From: Hydrogenobacter sp. T-2
GTDB lineage: Bacteria; Aquificota; Aquificia; Aquificales; Aquificaceae
Assembly (NCBI RefSeq): GCF_033971325.1
Contig: NZ_CP117180.1
Coordinates: forward strand, 750,041-814,040
Reading direction: 5' to 3'
Length of the DNA: 64,000 nt
The translations under genes and the position numbers were made by a program. This document shows positions 55,214 through 64,000 of this stretch, piece after piece. Below the pieces are notes generated by a model. That model had not been told where the DNA came from. It made no database searches and saw nothing but the letters and a program-made list of their open reading frames with translations. Numbering within the stretch: the stretch's first letter is position 1; the number at the start of each line of letters is the position of its first letter.

Positions 55214-55219
55214 TATAAT
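55214..55219 (+). promoter_or_regulatory. -10 element before the coiled-coil nuclease gene
   Basis: TATAAT in AGGCTTATAATT, eight bases before ATG 55228, no ribosome site between. Confidence 0.55.
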
Positions 55220-55227
55220 TTACTATT

Positions 55228-56292
55228 ATGCAGGCACAAAACCTTGAAGAGCTAAAGAGGCTTGTTCTTAAGGTATTGCCAGAAATTATTAAGGAAGACC
55301 CCGTCATAAAGGCTTACATCAAAGACCTACTAAAAGACAGCTTTGCAGAGAAGGATAAGACCGAAGATAGGATAGAAAAGCTCTATGAGGAACTGGTAAG
55401 ACTAAGAGAGGAGTCCGAGAAGAGGTGGCAGGAGTATTTGGAGGATAGGGAGAGAATGTGGGCGGAGTTGGAAAGGCAAAGGGAAGAGTCTAACAAAAGA
55501 TGGGAGCAATACATACAAGAAAGAGATAAAATATGGGCGGAACTGGAAAGGAGAAGAGAGGAAGAAAGACAAGAAAGGGAAAGAATGTGGGCAGAGTTGG
55601 AAAGGAGAAGAGAAGAGGACAAAAAGGAAAAGGAATCAATCTGGGCGGAGTTGGAAAGGCAAAGGGAGGAATCTGAAAGGAAGTGGGAGGAGTATAAGAA
55701 AGCTCTTGAAGAACACAGAGAGGAATCTGAGAGAAGGTGGGAAGAGTATAAGAAGGCTCTTGAGGAGCAAAGAGAAATACTTATGCAACATTCCAAGATA
55801 CTTGAAGAACACAGCAAAGCTGTACAGTTTCTTATGGAAGAGGTAAAAAGGCTAAGCAGGAAACATGACTCTACTATTGGTGCTCTTGGAGCTCGCTGGA
55901 GGCTACATTCTGAGGAGTCTTTTAGGAATGCTCTCAAGGGTATACTTGAGGAGAGTTTTCCTGTAAAGGTGGAAAGATATCTCAACTACGACAAGGAAGG
56001 TATAGTTTTTGGAAGACCAGACCAGATAGAGCTTGACCTTATCATTAAAAATGGCGAGATAATCGTAGCGGAGATAAAGTCCTCTATGAGTAAGGCTGAT
56101 GTGTATGCCTTTTTAAGAAAGTTAGACTTTTACCAATCTAAGGAAGGAGTAAAGGTTAGCAGGGCCATAATAATATCGCCTATTGTAGAGCCAAAGGCAA
56201 AGGAGGTGGCACTAAAAAATGGTATAGAGGTTTATTCTTATGCGGAGGATGTAGAGGGGCTAAAGCAGGAGGATGAAGACTACAGTTTTTAG
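55228..56292 (+). CDS. Coiled-coil protein with C-terminal PD-(D/E)XK nuclease-like domain
   Basis: 354 residues. Residues 1-45 form a helical start. Residues about 45-210 are a long, highly charged coiled coil built from recurring units with WAELERRREE and SERRWEEYKKALEE, many Trp-containing. The C-terminal domain (230-354) has LDLIIKNGEIIVAEIKSS, an Asp followed by E-x-K as in PD-(D/E)XK nucleases, and resembles DUF3782 proteins. Target unknown. The next gene (pilin) has its own ribosome site. Confidence 0.78.
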   Translation: MQAQNLEELKRLVLKVLPEIIKEDPVIKAYIKDLLKDSFAEKDKTEDRIEKLYEELVRLREESEKRWQEYLEDRERMWAELERQREESNKRWEQYIQERDKIWAELERRREEERQERERMWAELERRREEDKKEKESIWAELERQREESERKWEEYKKALEEHREESERRWEEYKKALEEQREILMQHSKILEEHSKAVQFLMEEVKRLSRKHDSTIGALGARWRLHSEESFRNALKGILEESFPVKVERYLNYDKEGIVFGRPDQIELDLIIKNGEIIVAEIKSSMSKADVYAFLRKLDFYQSKEGVKVSRAIIISPIVEPKAKEVALKNGIEVYSYAEDVEGLKQEDEDYSF

Positions 56293-56327
56293 AGGTTTTA
56301 TAATATAGCTTGGAGGGGTCAGGTTTT

Positions 56328-56804
56328 ATGAGGAGTAAGAGGGGGCTTACCCTTCTTGAAGTTTTGATAGTTATCCTTATAATATCCATACTGGCAAGTA
56401 TAGCCATACCAGCTTTTGGTAGATATTACAGGACTTATAAATACAACGAATATGTTCTGCAGGTAGAAAGTGCTTTAAAGTGGGCAAGGTTAATAGCCAT
56501 GGAGCGGGGCATAAATGTGGGTATATGCGTGCAAAACAACACTCTAACGCTTCATAATATGGGAACGAGACGGTCAGGAATATGCTCTGGGGATGTTATA
56601 AGAAGGATAGAGGTTAAAGATAACTTTGTTAGCCTAAGTGCAAGTGGTGGAGGGTCTGCCTTTGACCCTCGGGGCTTTGCAATTTTTAGTAGCACTATAC
56701 GGATTGTAAGAAACGACACTCAAGATTGTGCTTGCTATACTTTACAGCCTCTTAGAGGTTTTGTAAGAAGGGGAGTATGCACTGGTAATACGTGTTCCTT
56801 TTGA
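56328..56804 (+). CDS. Type IV pilin-like/pseudopilin protein, GspH/FimT type
   Basis: 158 residues. Class III prepilin leader MRSKRG|LTLLEVLIVILI with the Glu5 that is expected after the cleaved Gly, a hydrophobic helix and a globular domain with Cys. FDPRGFAIFSS matches the GspH/FimT motif. Minor pilin. ATG 56328 follows GGAGGGG. First gene of a five-gene pilin cluster reaching 60192. Confidence 0.82.
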   Translation: MRSKRGLTLLEVLIVILIISILASIAIPAFGRYYRTYKYNEYVLQVESALKWARLIAMERGINVGICVQNNTLTLHNMGTRRSGICSGDVIRRIEVKDNFVSLSASGGGSAFDPRGFAIFSSTIRIVRNDTQDCACYTLQPLRGFVRRGVCTGNTCSF

Positions 56805-56868
56805 CTTCACCTAAAATTCACGCATAGGCAGGGCTATAAAACTTATAGTATTAAAAGGAGGCTTTGGT

Positions 56869-57324
56869 ATGAAAGCTAAGGGTTTTAGTATTGTGGAGCT
56901 TCTTGTGGTCATCTTAATATTTTCTATATTAGCGAGCGTGTCCATACCACATATAACAAGATACTACAGGGCATACAAATATAACGAACAAGTTTTGCAG
57001 GTAGAAAGCACACTAAAGTGGGCCAAGTTGATAGCTATGGAAAGGGGTATAAACACGATTATATGTGTAGACAACGATGGCATAAAGGTATACAATGGAG
57101 GTTTAAACAGAACTCTTAACTGTGAAGGTCAGTTAATAAGAACTATATTAAGAGAAAACTTTGTTACAATACAGGGAATAGGCACGCCTGTTGGTTTTGA
57201 CCCAAGAGGTTTGGCAATAGGCAATGGAACTATAAGAGTAAGCAGAAACGATGGCGTAAATGCCTGCGTTCAATATAGAGTGAGGGATATGTCTGGTTAT
57301 ATACAAAGGGAGGCTTGCCAATGA
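56869..57324 (+). CDS. Type IV pilin-like protein, FimT paralogue
   Basis: 151 residues, a clear duplicate of the previous gene (RYYRAYKYNEQVLQVES, GFDPRGLAIGNG). Leader MKAKG|FSIVELLVVILI with Glu5. AAGGAGG upstream. Its TGA overlaps the next ATG (CAATGAG). Confidence 0.82.
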   Translation: MKAKGFSIVELLVVILIFSILASVSIPHITRYYRAYKYNEQVLQVESTLKWAKLIAMERGINTIICVDNDGIKVYNGGLNRTLNCEGQLIRTILRENFVTIQGIGTPVGFDPRGLAIGNGTIRVSRNDGVNACVQYRVRDMSGYIQREACQ

Positions 57325-57650
57325 GAGGTTTTAGCCTTGTAGAGGGACTTGTGGCTGTATTGATAACCTTTATAATCGCAGTAGGTATTGCAGGACTTCT
57401 TACAATGTTTGGAGTTTATAACAGGAGCAATGTGGAAATTACATGTGTAGTGCAGGCGGTAAGCTCCACCATAGAAGCATGCAGAGGTGGCGTTGTAAGG
57501 ACTGCCTATAACTGCGGAGGACGTAATATAAATGTTAACCTGAGCGGTAATTGTAATCCTCCACAGAACACATGTAGCAACATAACAGCTTCTGCAAATG
57601 TATCTGGAATTAGCTACAGCCTTACGGATGTGGTTTGTAATCTTCCATGA
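57321..57650 (+). CDS. PilV-like minor pilin
   Basis: 109 residues from ATG 57321, which overlaps the preceding stop. Leader MRG|FSLVEGLVAVLI with Glu5; short globular part with several Cys (CRGGVVRTAYNCGG, CNPPQNTC). PilV-type minor pilin by position. The ends overlap neighbours on both sides. Confidence 0.75.
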   Translation: MRGFSLVEGLVAVLITFIIAVGIAGLLTMFGVYNRSNVEITCVVQAVSSTIEACRGGVVRTAYNCGGRNINVNLSGNCNPPQNTCSNITASANVSGISYSLTDVVCNLP

Positions 57651-57661
57651 GGAGGTGGGCT

Positions 57662-58615
57662 ATGAGAAGAGGTTTTACTCTTGTTGAACTTCTTGTAGCG
57701 ATAATGGTGTCTTCCATAATACTCTTAGCTATAGCGTCCCTTTTTATGGGTTCAAACCGCGCTTTTAGGGTAAATAGAGATGTTGCGGAAATGAGCGAAG
57801 ATGTGAGAAACGCTATAACAACTCTTGAATTTATTTTTTCAAGGTGGGGTGCAGGCGTGCCATGTGCGAATAACAATTGCAATATTACCAATAGCATACC
57901 GGACTGCACAGGAGTCATAGTTTCTAGTCTAAACAACTCTATACCTCCTACATATGCACCTCCATCCGATCCTATGTGTATGAGTGTAATATCAGAGCTA
58001 AGCATAGGTCAGCCACTAGGTCAGCCACAGGTATCCAATACATATGTGATTTTTTATGCAAACCTTTATGGCATTGGTTTCGTTGTATCTACCAATGGCA
58101 ATAACGCAAATGTATTAAGCTGTAGATTAAGCTCTAATCAGAGACAAAATTGTTATTACGTATGGAGAAATGGTAATGTAAAGGGTAGCTTTTATACTGA
58201 TAATCACGGAAACACTGTCCCAGTTCCAGTAAGGCTATCTCAATTTAGTGGACAGCCCGATTGTATTCAAGGACATCAAGTCAATCTCACCATTAATACC
58301 GCCGTAAATAGAATAGTTAACGCAGGCGATGATATAACATTAGAGCCTGGAGACTACATAACCCGTGTCCCTCATAGAGTAACTATTTATTTAAGTAATA
58401 ACCAAGAGCGGACACCAAGCGGAGTAACTTACAGATGGCTACTTATGGACAGAGTTGACTTGGCACAAGCATGCAATGACACAGAAACAGCGATTAGAAT
58501 AGGAAGGGTTCAAAACTTTAGTGTCCAAAGACAAGGTAGGTCTGTGGTGGTTAATGCCACTTTTGTGAGTGCGGATGGTAGGACTTATCCTATAACAAGA
58601 ATTTATGGGAGGTGA
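57662..58615 (+). CDS. PilW-like minor pilin
   Basis: 317 residues from ATG 57662, which has GAGGAGGTG upstream. Leader MRRG|FTLVELLVAIMV with Glu5, then a large globular domain rich in Asn and Ser (SDPMCMSVISELSIGQ, YVWRNGNVKGSF). PilW-type assembly pilin. Start and end overlap neighbours closely, so the cluster is translated as an operon. Confidence 0.78.
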   Translation: MRRGFTLVELLVAIMVSSIILLAIASLFMGSNRAFRVNRDVAEMSEDVRNAITTLEFIFSRWGAGVPCANNNCNITNSIPDCTGVIVSSLNNSIPPTYAPPSDPMCMSVISELSIGQPLGQPQVSNTYVIFYANLYGIGFVVSTNGNNANVLSCRLSSNQRQNCYYVWRNGNVKGSFYTDNHGNTVPVPVRLSQFSGQPDCIQGHQVNLTINTAVNRIVNAGDDITLEPGDYITRVPHRVTIYLSNNQERTPSGVTYRWLLMDRVDLAQACNDTETAIRIGRVQNFSVQRQGRSVVVNATFVSADGRTYPITRIYGR

Positions 58616-58620
58616 TAGCC

Positions 58621-60192
58621 ATGAGAGAGAAAGGCTTTGCACTTGCAACTACTTTGGTGCTTGGCGTAGCTATACTTGTTATGGGAATAGCAGGCATGTT
58701 TGTATCTGAGATGGGCTTTAGGTCCATATCTTCAGAACAGGCATGGCACAGAGCGGAAAAGGCAGCAAACGCAGGGCTTCAAACAGTTTCAGGAAGAATA
58801 ATACAGAGAAATTTTAATTGTGGTGATGTTGCAAACTTTAACTTTAACGGTGCCAATGTTGAAGTCCGAACACTAAGTGATAATAATAGAGGTCATTGCT
58901 TTTTGTGGGCAAGGGCTACAATAGGGAATAATACCAATGTGGTAAAGGTGGCAATACTTAGTATGGGAAATCCAGCTGGAGATTTTGGAACATTAACCTT
59001 TAGGCAAGCCAGCAACTTAAACATAGGAGGCTCTGGTGCCATAACAAGTTGCGATGTAAACTGCAGAACACCCGCAGTAGTCATAGGTAATCAACTGTCT
59101 AATTTGCCCCAACGAAACCTTGTAACCACTTGCCCTAACAATCCGAAAGGTGTTACAGCATTGGTGGACCCATTGGTTGTCAGCCCAGAGCTTCTAAATA
59201 GAGACTTAACAAGCACCGTATTTGACAATATAAACAACAGAACTGAACTTCTTAATATGCTTTCTAACCAATTTAGAGTTAGCTTTAACAACGGAACACC
59301 CACAGGTATAACTGGAACCATAACGCAGATATCCGACCAAAACGGGCAGTTGTTGAGCCAGGTTATAAACACAGTTAATCCACCAAACTATGATGTTTGT
59401 AGAGCGGGATACAACAACTGCACAGCATCTGGAAACAATATAAACTGCAGTGGTAATACTAACCTAAGGTTTGTATGGGATGGCAGTAAGTATCTCGTCC
59501 AACCTCAGAATAATATAACCATAGGAGGCGTAAACATAACTGCAGGCAGAACCGTTGCTACTTGCAGTGCGGTAGACCTCGGACAGAATGCCACTCTAGA
59601 TATAAACAACTTTAACGGTGGTGGTCCAATTGCTGCAAATCAGATAAACCTAAATGGCAATGTTTCAAATGTCACCCTTATAGCCAGAAATCAACTTGAG
59701 GATAAATCTAACAATATTACGGTTCAGAATGTGAATGTTTTTGCCCAGAATATAAGGCTCGATGACAATGGCTTAAAGTGGAAAGGTGGACTTCTTTATA
59801 GTGGTGGTGCAGGAGTTGGAAACTTTAATATAGACTTGAGGGGTAACAGCTATCTTGGTTCTCAAACAGATCCCGTCCTTTTAATAACAGACAACAACAT
59901 GAACATACAGAGGAATGGAACTGCGAGCATAAACGGGCTTGTCTTTGCAACTGATGCGAACAATAACCTTAACATAGGAGATGGTAATGGTAATTTCTCC
60001 TTAAATGGCGCGATAGTTAGCAACTCTAATAGTAATAACAATGTGAACATCAGCGGTAATTTTGAAATAAACTTTAATAGAAGTGTTTTGGAGAACCTAC
60101 GGAATAAATTCGGCTTTTTGAAACCTCCACCCTGTAGCACAAGTGCGTCAGTAAGGATGCCATTTATACAAACAAAGATGACCGTATACTAA
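58621..60192 (+). CDS. PilX-like pilus protein with long Asn-rich domain
   Basis: 523 residues. N-terminus MREKG|FALATTLVLGVAIL resembles PilX (no Glu5, as in PilX). The rest is very rich in Asn with repeated short beta-forming segments (NITIGGVNIT, NNITVQNVNV, NLNIGDGNGNF), suggesting a beta-helix or solenoid exposed on the pilus. The C-terminus (LKPPPCSTSAS) carries a Pro-Cys motif. GGGAGGTG precedes the start. Confidence 0.72.
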   Translation: MREKGFALATTLVLGVAILVMGIAGMFVSEMGFRSISSEQAWHRAEKAANAGLQTVSGRIIQRNFNCGDVANFNFNGANVEVRTLSDNNRGHCFLWARATIGNNTNVVKVAILSMGNPAGDFGTLTFRQASNLNIGGSGAITSCDVNCRTPAVVIGNQLSNLPQRNLVTTCPNNPKGVTALVDPLVVSPELLNRDLTSTVFDNINNRTELLNMLSNQFRVSFNNGTPTGITGTITQISDQNGQLLSQVINTVNPPNYDVCRAGYNNCTASGNNINCSGNTNLRFVWDGSKYLVQPQNNITIGGVNITAGRTVATCSAVDLGQNATLDINNFNGGGPIAANQINLNGNVSNVTLIARNQLEDKSNNITVQNVNVFAQNIRLDDNGLKWKGGLLYSGGAGVGNFNIDLRGNSYLGSQTDPVLLITDNNMNIQRNGTASINGLVFATDANNNLNIGDGNGNFSLNGAIVSNSNSNNNVNISGNFEINFNRSVLENLRNKFGFLKPPPCSTSASVRMPFIQTKMTVY

Positions 60193-60238
60193 GAGGGTTC
60201 AATGGCAGAAGCCATAACTAGCACTCATAGAATTACCC

Positions 60239-60507
60239 CATAGCCTAACCTCAAAAAGAATTATCAGCTGAGCATATATCCTCTCCCAATCCCTCAAAGG
60301 CTTTACCCTCCTCTAAGTCCATACCTACTCCATAACACACCTTCAACAACGCCTCATCCGTCAGAAATATCCTCTTGCCATATATCACCTTCCTTATCTT
60401 GCTGTTTATACTCTCCACAAAGTTCACCGTCGCCAACATCCTCCTTGTCTCATAGGGATATTTGTAAAATGTCAATATTTCTTCAAGCTCTCTTTCCCAG
60501 TCCTTAG
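60239..60507 (-). pseudogene. IS256-type transposase remnant
   Basis: The minus strand encodes the C-terminal part of the same transposase as at 33244-33999 (FYKYPYETRRMLATVNFVESINSK, RKVIYGKRIF), from KDWERELEEILT to the end, where a deletion changes the frame (MDLEEGKAFEGL). Only about 90 codons remain, and both ends of the element are missing. The 430 bases from 60193 to 60622 contain nothing else I can support. Confidence 0.85.
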
Positions 60508-60622
60508 AGACAAGGTGTAATAAGTTGGAAAAGAATAAAGCACTCTTTAAAGATAGAAATAAACGAGAGGTAGTTCTCTTCCTGTGAAAGATTAGAGAAA
60601 TGGAAAGAGTGGAGTATTATGA

Positions 60623-60853
60623 CTATTCCAAAGCACTATGTCCCTTTTCAGTTAGAGCATATTCCTGCCCCTCTACTTGAAGAAAACCCGCCTGAGTGAG
60701 TTCTCTGAGGGAGCTTCTTACTTGGAAAAGGGGGCGGCCGGTGAGCTCGACCGCCTCTTCTGGTCTTATCTTGCCCCTTTCCTTAACAAGCCTGAGAAAA
60801 GAAAGTGCCCTTTCTGATAGCTTTCCGTCTGGACTTACGCATCCCATACTCAT
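60623..60853 (-). CDS. Small winged-helix protein
   Basis: 76 residues with a winged-helix DNA-binding pattern: ERALSFLRLVKERGKIRPEEAVELTG, VRSSLRELTQAGFLQVEGQEYALTEKG. The start ATG overlaps the end of the peroxiredoxin gene region (stop at 60857), so both are probably cotranscribed. It could regulate its own operon, which is inference. Confidence 0.65.
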   Translation of the reverse strand: MSMGCVSPDGKLSERALSFLRLVKERGKIRPEEAVELTGRPLFQVRSSLRELTQAGFLQVEGQEYALTEKGHSALE

Positions 60854-60856
60854 GGC

Positions 60857-61531
60857 TTACCCCAACTTCTTCTTGCAGAAATACCAATCCGCGCACTCAT
60901 AACCATCCTTCAGTCTCTTTATCGCATCTTCGTACGTGGTAGGTGGAGGCACTATCACCTTGGTGTTTTCTTCAGTGAACTCCCAAGTTTGAGGCGCGGG
61001 AACCCAGTCTGCTGGTGTTGCCACTCCATGCTTGTCTGCAGTTTGGAGAGCATCTATTAGCCTGAGTATCTCCCTCATGTTCCTACCTGCGGATAGTGGG
61101 TAATAGATTATGGCTCTTATCTTTCCGTTAGGGTCTACCACAAACACAGCTCTCACAGTGGCAGTTGAGCTCTCTCCGGGATGAAGCATGCCGTAGAGCC
61201 TTGCCACTTTGCCGTCTGCGTCTGCCACTATGGGGAAGGGTATGTCCACACCCATCTTTTCCTTAATATTCATTACCCAAGCGATGTGAGAGAAGTTGCT
61301 ATCAATGCTTAGTCCGAGGAGCTGGACATTTCTCTTCTGGAACTCTTGGTGGAGTCTGGCAAAGCCCATAAATTCTGTGGTGCAAACTGGCGTAAAGTCT
61401 GCTGGGTGTGAGAAGAAGACCACCCACTGACCCTGAAAGTCTTCAGGGAACTTGATAGGACCCATAGTGGTTTGGGCTTCAAAGGCTGGAGCCTGGTCTC
61501 CTATCCTTGGCATGCTGACTACTTGTTCCAT
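60857..61531 (-). CDS. Peroxiredoxin, Prx6/archaeal type
   Basis: 224 residues reducing peroxides. Peroxidatic Cys in [13 protein letters not shown] (about residue 50), and a C-terminal CADWYFC (two Cys, five residues apart), as in thermophilic Prx6-like enzymes such as Aeropyrum peroxiredoxin. AAGGAGGT precedes the ATG; a minus-strand TATAAT lies in the 80 bases to valS. Confidence 0.92.
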   Translation of the reverse strand: MEQVVSMPRIGDQAPAFEAQTTMGPIKFPEDFQGQWVVFFSHPADFTPVCTTEFMGFARLHQEFQKRNVQLLGLSIDSNFSHIAWVMNIKEKMGVDIPFPIVADADGKVARLYGMLHPGESSTATVRAVFVVDPNGKIRAIIYYPLSAGRNMREILRLIDALQTADKHGVATPADWVPAPQTWEFTEENTKVIVPPPTTYEDAIKRLKDGYECADWYFCKKKLG

Positions 61532-61610
61532 GTCTCTACCTCCTTATAAGAATTTTGATATATAGTATTATAAGCATATGCGAATAATTTGCAATATGAT
61601 AGAAATCACA

Positions 61611-64000
61611 TCACACTAAACGATTCAGAAGAGAAAGCAAGCTCTCCACCTTCTGCTTTTCTTCTTGGAGCTCTTCAAGGGCTTCTTTGGCTTTGTTAAT
61701 CTCTTCTTCTGGAGCTCTACTTAAGAAGTTTTCGTTGCTTAGCTTTTGCTGGAAGCTCTGCAAAGACTTCTCTATTTCCGAAAGCCTTTTTGAGTAGGAG
61801 TTTATCAGCTCTTGAACCTTTACACCCTCTTCTACAGGTAGATAAAACTCAAAATCTCTTGAAAAGCCTGCTACACAGTTGGGTGGTTCTGTTTGCACCT
61901 CCTCAAGGCTCTCCAACCTTGCAAGGCTCAAAATGTGAAGCATAAACTCCTGCACAAGCTCCTTGCTTTCTCCTGCCTTGTAGTAAAGCCTTATCTTCCT
62001 TGAGGGCTCAATTCTTAGGTCGCTTCTGAGGGAGCGTATGGCGGAGATAATTTCCTTTAGCCTTTCCACCTTGCTTTCCGCCTCTTCGTAAATCTCTGAG
62101 GGATTATGTTGAGGATATTCTGTAAGAGATATGCTTTCTCTGTGGGCTGTGGGAAGCTCAAGCCATAGCTCCTCTGTTATGAAGGGCATAAAGGGATGCA
62201 AAAGCCTAAGGGTTTTTTCAAAGACATTAAGTAAGGTTGCCTGAACGGTTATTTTTTCTTTGTTTATGGCTTCTTCTTGTGCCTTTCTCTCTTCTTCTGA
62301 CACATTCTCCTCTGGTTTGGCGTATAGCCTGAGCTTTGAGAACTCTATATACCAATCACAAAACTCACTCCATATAAACTCATATAGCTCCCTTGAGGCT
62401 TCTGAGAATTCGTATTCTGAAAGGGCTTTGTTTACCATTTCTACGGTTCTGTTTAGCTTTGTGATTATCCATAAGTCTTCACTTCTTGGTGGCGCACAGT
62501 AAGGTAGCTTTGTAAGTAGGTCTGGTTCAAGGTTCATAAGTATAAACCTGCCTGCGTTCCACAGCTTGTTGGCAAAGTGCTTATAACCTTCAAAACGCTT
62601 TTCAGAGAGCCTTATATCCCTTCCCTGCTGTGTAAGAATAGCCAAGGTAAAACGCAGTGCGTCCGCTCCATACTTCTCCACAATATCAAGAGGGTCTATC
62701 ACATTACCCTTGGTCTTGGACATTTTCTGTCCCTTTTCGTCTCTTATAAGAGCATGTATGTATACATCCTTAAAAGGAATATCCTCCATAAAGTAAGTCC
62801 CCATCATAACCATACGGGCAACCCAGAAAAAGATAATGTCAAAGCCTGTTACTAATGGGTCTGTGGGGTATAGGGCTTTGAGGTCCTTTGTATCTTCTGG
62901 CCAGCCAAAAACTCCAAAGGGCCAAAGGGCAGAGGAAAACCATGTATCAAGCACGTCTGTTTCTTGCCTTAGATTTTCAGAACCGCACTTTTTACAACGC
63001 AAAACAAACCTATAGGTCTTTTTCTTACTTTCATACCTGTATCTGCTCTTCTTTTCTGTGAGAATAGCCATGGGGTTTAGGTCTTGAGTGAAAAAAAGCC
63101 TAAGAGAATTAGCGTCCACTTCTGTAGAGTGATACTTATGAAAGGCAAACTTCTTGTAAAAGTCCAACACAGTTAGCTCTGGATGGACAAAGGAGGGAGA
63201 ATGAAGTATATTGGCTACCTCCTCTGGAGTAAACTCCCCTCTTATTTTGCCATCCGCTATGAGGTTAAAGATGAGCTTGTCATATACTCTATCAAAGTCT
63301 TCATCAGTAAACAGGTTTTCGTGTCCGCAGTCCTCACAATACCAAACAGGTATTCTATGCCCCCACCATATCTGACGAGATATGCACCAGTCTTTGAGGT
63401 TTTCCATCCATTGTAGGTATATCTTTTTCCAGTTCTCTGGTATAAAATTTACAAGACCTTCTTTAACTACCTCTATGGCTTTCTCTCTTATGCGTGGGTC
63501 TGAGACTTTTAGAAACCATTGTTTTGAGACAGTTGGCTCAAGAACAGTCTTACAGCGATAGCATTTACCAACCGCATGCCTATGGTTTTCTACCTTTTCA
63601 AGAAGTCCAAGTTCTTCAAGCTCTTGCACTATCCTTTTCCTCGCACTATACCTGTCAAGTCCTGCAAACCTGCCTGCGTTCTGGTTCATATTGGCAAACT
63701 GGTCCATTACCTGCACGAAGGCAAGACCGTAAGACTTTCCTATTTCAAAGTCCAGAGGGTCATGTGCGGGAGTTATCTTTACCGCTCCCGTTCCAAACTC
63801 AGGCTTTACCCTTTCGTCCGCTATAATGGGGATAAGGTTTTCCACCTCTGAGCCATCCATAGCTATCCTTTTCCAATCCACAAGGGGAAGTCTAACCCTC
63901 TTACCTACAAGGTTCTTATACCTTTCGTCTTGAGGATGGACCGCAACCGCAGTGTCTCCGAGCATGGTTTCTGGTCTTGTGGTAGCAACGGTTATGTAGC
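61611..64000 (-). CDS. valS: Valyl-tRNA synthetase (partial, 5' end outside window)
   Basis: About 796 residues of the class I synthetase; the N-terminus with the HIGH motif is beyond the window edge. At the edge YITVATTRPETMLGDT of the editing domain is in frame. Further on: GTGAVKITPAHDPLDFE (characteristic of ValS), CYRCKTVLEPTVSKQWF, zinc-like Cys (WYCEDCGHE, RCKKCGSE), EKGQKMSKTKGNVIDPL (KMSKS equivalent), the anticodon-binding domain and a C-terminal coiled-coil tail. Confidence 0.97.
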   Translation of the reverse strand, partial: YITVATTRPETMLGDTAVAVHPQDERYKNLVGKRVRLPLVDWKRIAMDGSEVENLIPIIADERVKPEFGTGAVKITPAHDPLDFEIGKSYGLAFVQVMDQFANMNQNAGRFAGLDRYSARKRIVQELEELGLLEKVENHRHAVGKCYRCKTVLEPTVSKQWFLKVSDPRIREKAIEVVKEGLVNFIPENWKKIYLQWMENLKDWCISRQIWWGHRIPVWYCEDCGHENLFTDEDFDRVYDKLIFNLIADGKIRGEFTPEEVANILHSPSFVHPELTVLDFYKKFAFHKYHSTEVDANSLRLFFTQDLNPMAILTEKKSRYRYESKKKTYRFVLRCKKCGSENLRQETDVLDTWFSSALWPFGVFGWPEDTKDLKALYPTDPLVTGFDIIFFWVARMVMMGTYFMEDIPFKDVYIHALIRDEKGQKMSKTKGNVIDPLDIVEKYGADALRFTLAILTQQGRDIRLSEKRFEGYKHFANKLWNAGRFILMNLEPDLLTKLPYCAPPRSEDLWIITKLNRTVEMVNKALSEYEFSEASRELYEFIWSEFCDWYIEFSKLRLYAKPEENVSEEERKAQEEAINKEKITVQATLLNVFEKTLRLLHPFMPFITEELWLELPTAHRESISLTEYPQHNPSEIYEEAESKVERLKEIISAIRSLRSDLRIEPSRKIRLYYKAGESKELVQEFMLHILSLARLESLEEVQTEPPNCVAGFSRDFEFYLPVEEGVKVQELINSYSKRLSEIEKSLQSFQQKLSNENFLSRAPEEEINKAKEALEELQEEKQKVESLLSLLNRLV

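Noticed and set aside
55383..55985. Ser-rich minus-strand frame of 200 codons opposite the coiled coil.
   Set aside because: It is the mirror of Glu/Arg-rich codons on the plus strand and has no start signals.
61548..61573. TTGATATATAGTATTATAA upstream of the peroxiredoxin gene, similar to the metal-locus palindrome.
   Set aside because: It agrees at 14 of 19 positions but is almost all A/T, overlaps the gene's own TATAAT, and lacks the GTG/TGT centre. Chance similarity is likely.

Overview
The window looks like a chromosomal segment of a thermophilic, Gram-negative bacterium of the Aquificaceae (Hydrogenobacter/Thermocrinis type). This is inferred from compact, interleaved housekeeping genes with 1-4 base overlaps, moderate GC, Lys/Glu-rich proteins, a biotin-dependent carboxylase of the pyruvate/2-oxoglutarate carboxylase type, and outer-membrane proteins. 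I could not run a database search, so the genus is a guess.

Layout. 1-4987 (+): end of a TPR protein, uppS, cdsA, a TldE/PmbA-like gene, a small membrane protein and a protein with two degenerate receiver domains. 4980-13395 (-): a peptide-binding lipoprotein-like protein, dxr, kdsD, ppa, pth, rplY, prs, tRNA-Gln, ispE and an Rpn-type nuclease. 13585-15634 (+): groES-groEL with a strong promoter and terminator. Then sulP (-), a nitrilase-family gene and pyrG (+), and a long minus block (phosphoesterase, orphan response regulator, biotin carboxylase subunit, thiL, NIL protein, HDOD protein, glyA, guaA). 28943-37364: cfa (+), an Mla-type ATPase, a PNPOx-like protein, a CDP-alcohol transferase, tRNA-Ser, an O-antigen-ligase-like protein (+), an insertion-sequence scar with a truncated nuclease gene, pyrD, a short-chain dehydrogenase and the tat genes. 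37360-45099: a small coiled-coil membrane protein with a probable frameshift, argD, a beta-barrel protein, nadE, a TPR protein, and hfq-hflX-purA.

45078-61531 is accessory. It holds (1) a metal-uptake region in two operons that appear to share a 19-bp palindromic operator: a ZnuA-like binding protein plus permease, and a small His/Cys protein, a DsrE-like protein and a His-rich porin; (2) two toxin-antitoxin-like pairs (DUF433/PIN-like and HEPN/MNT); (3) a tandem array of five Uma2-family nuclease genes whose C-terminal halves look homogenised while the middle parts vary; (4) a coiled-coil PD-(D/E)XK protein; (5) a cluster of five pilin-like genes; (6) a second insertion-sequence remnant. The window ends in valS (-).

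A recurring feature is a -10 hexamer placed 5-11 bases before a start codon without a Shine-Dalgarno sequence, which suggests leaderless or nearly leaderless transcripts for over a dozen genes, including guaA, glyA, pyrG, the biotin carboxylase subunit and the tat genes. Genes such as groES, cfa, hfq and the peroxiredoxin instead have clear AGGAGG-type sites. Starts were chosen with this in mind.
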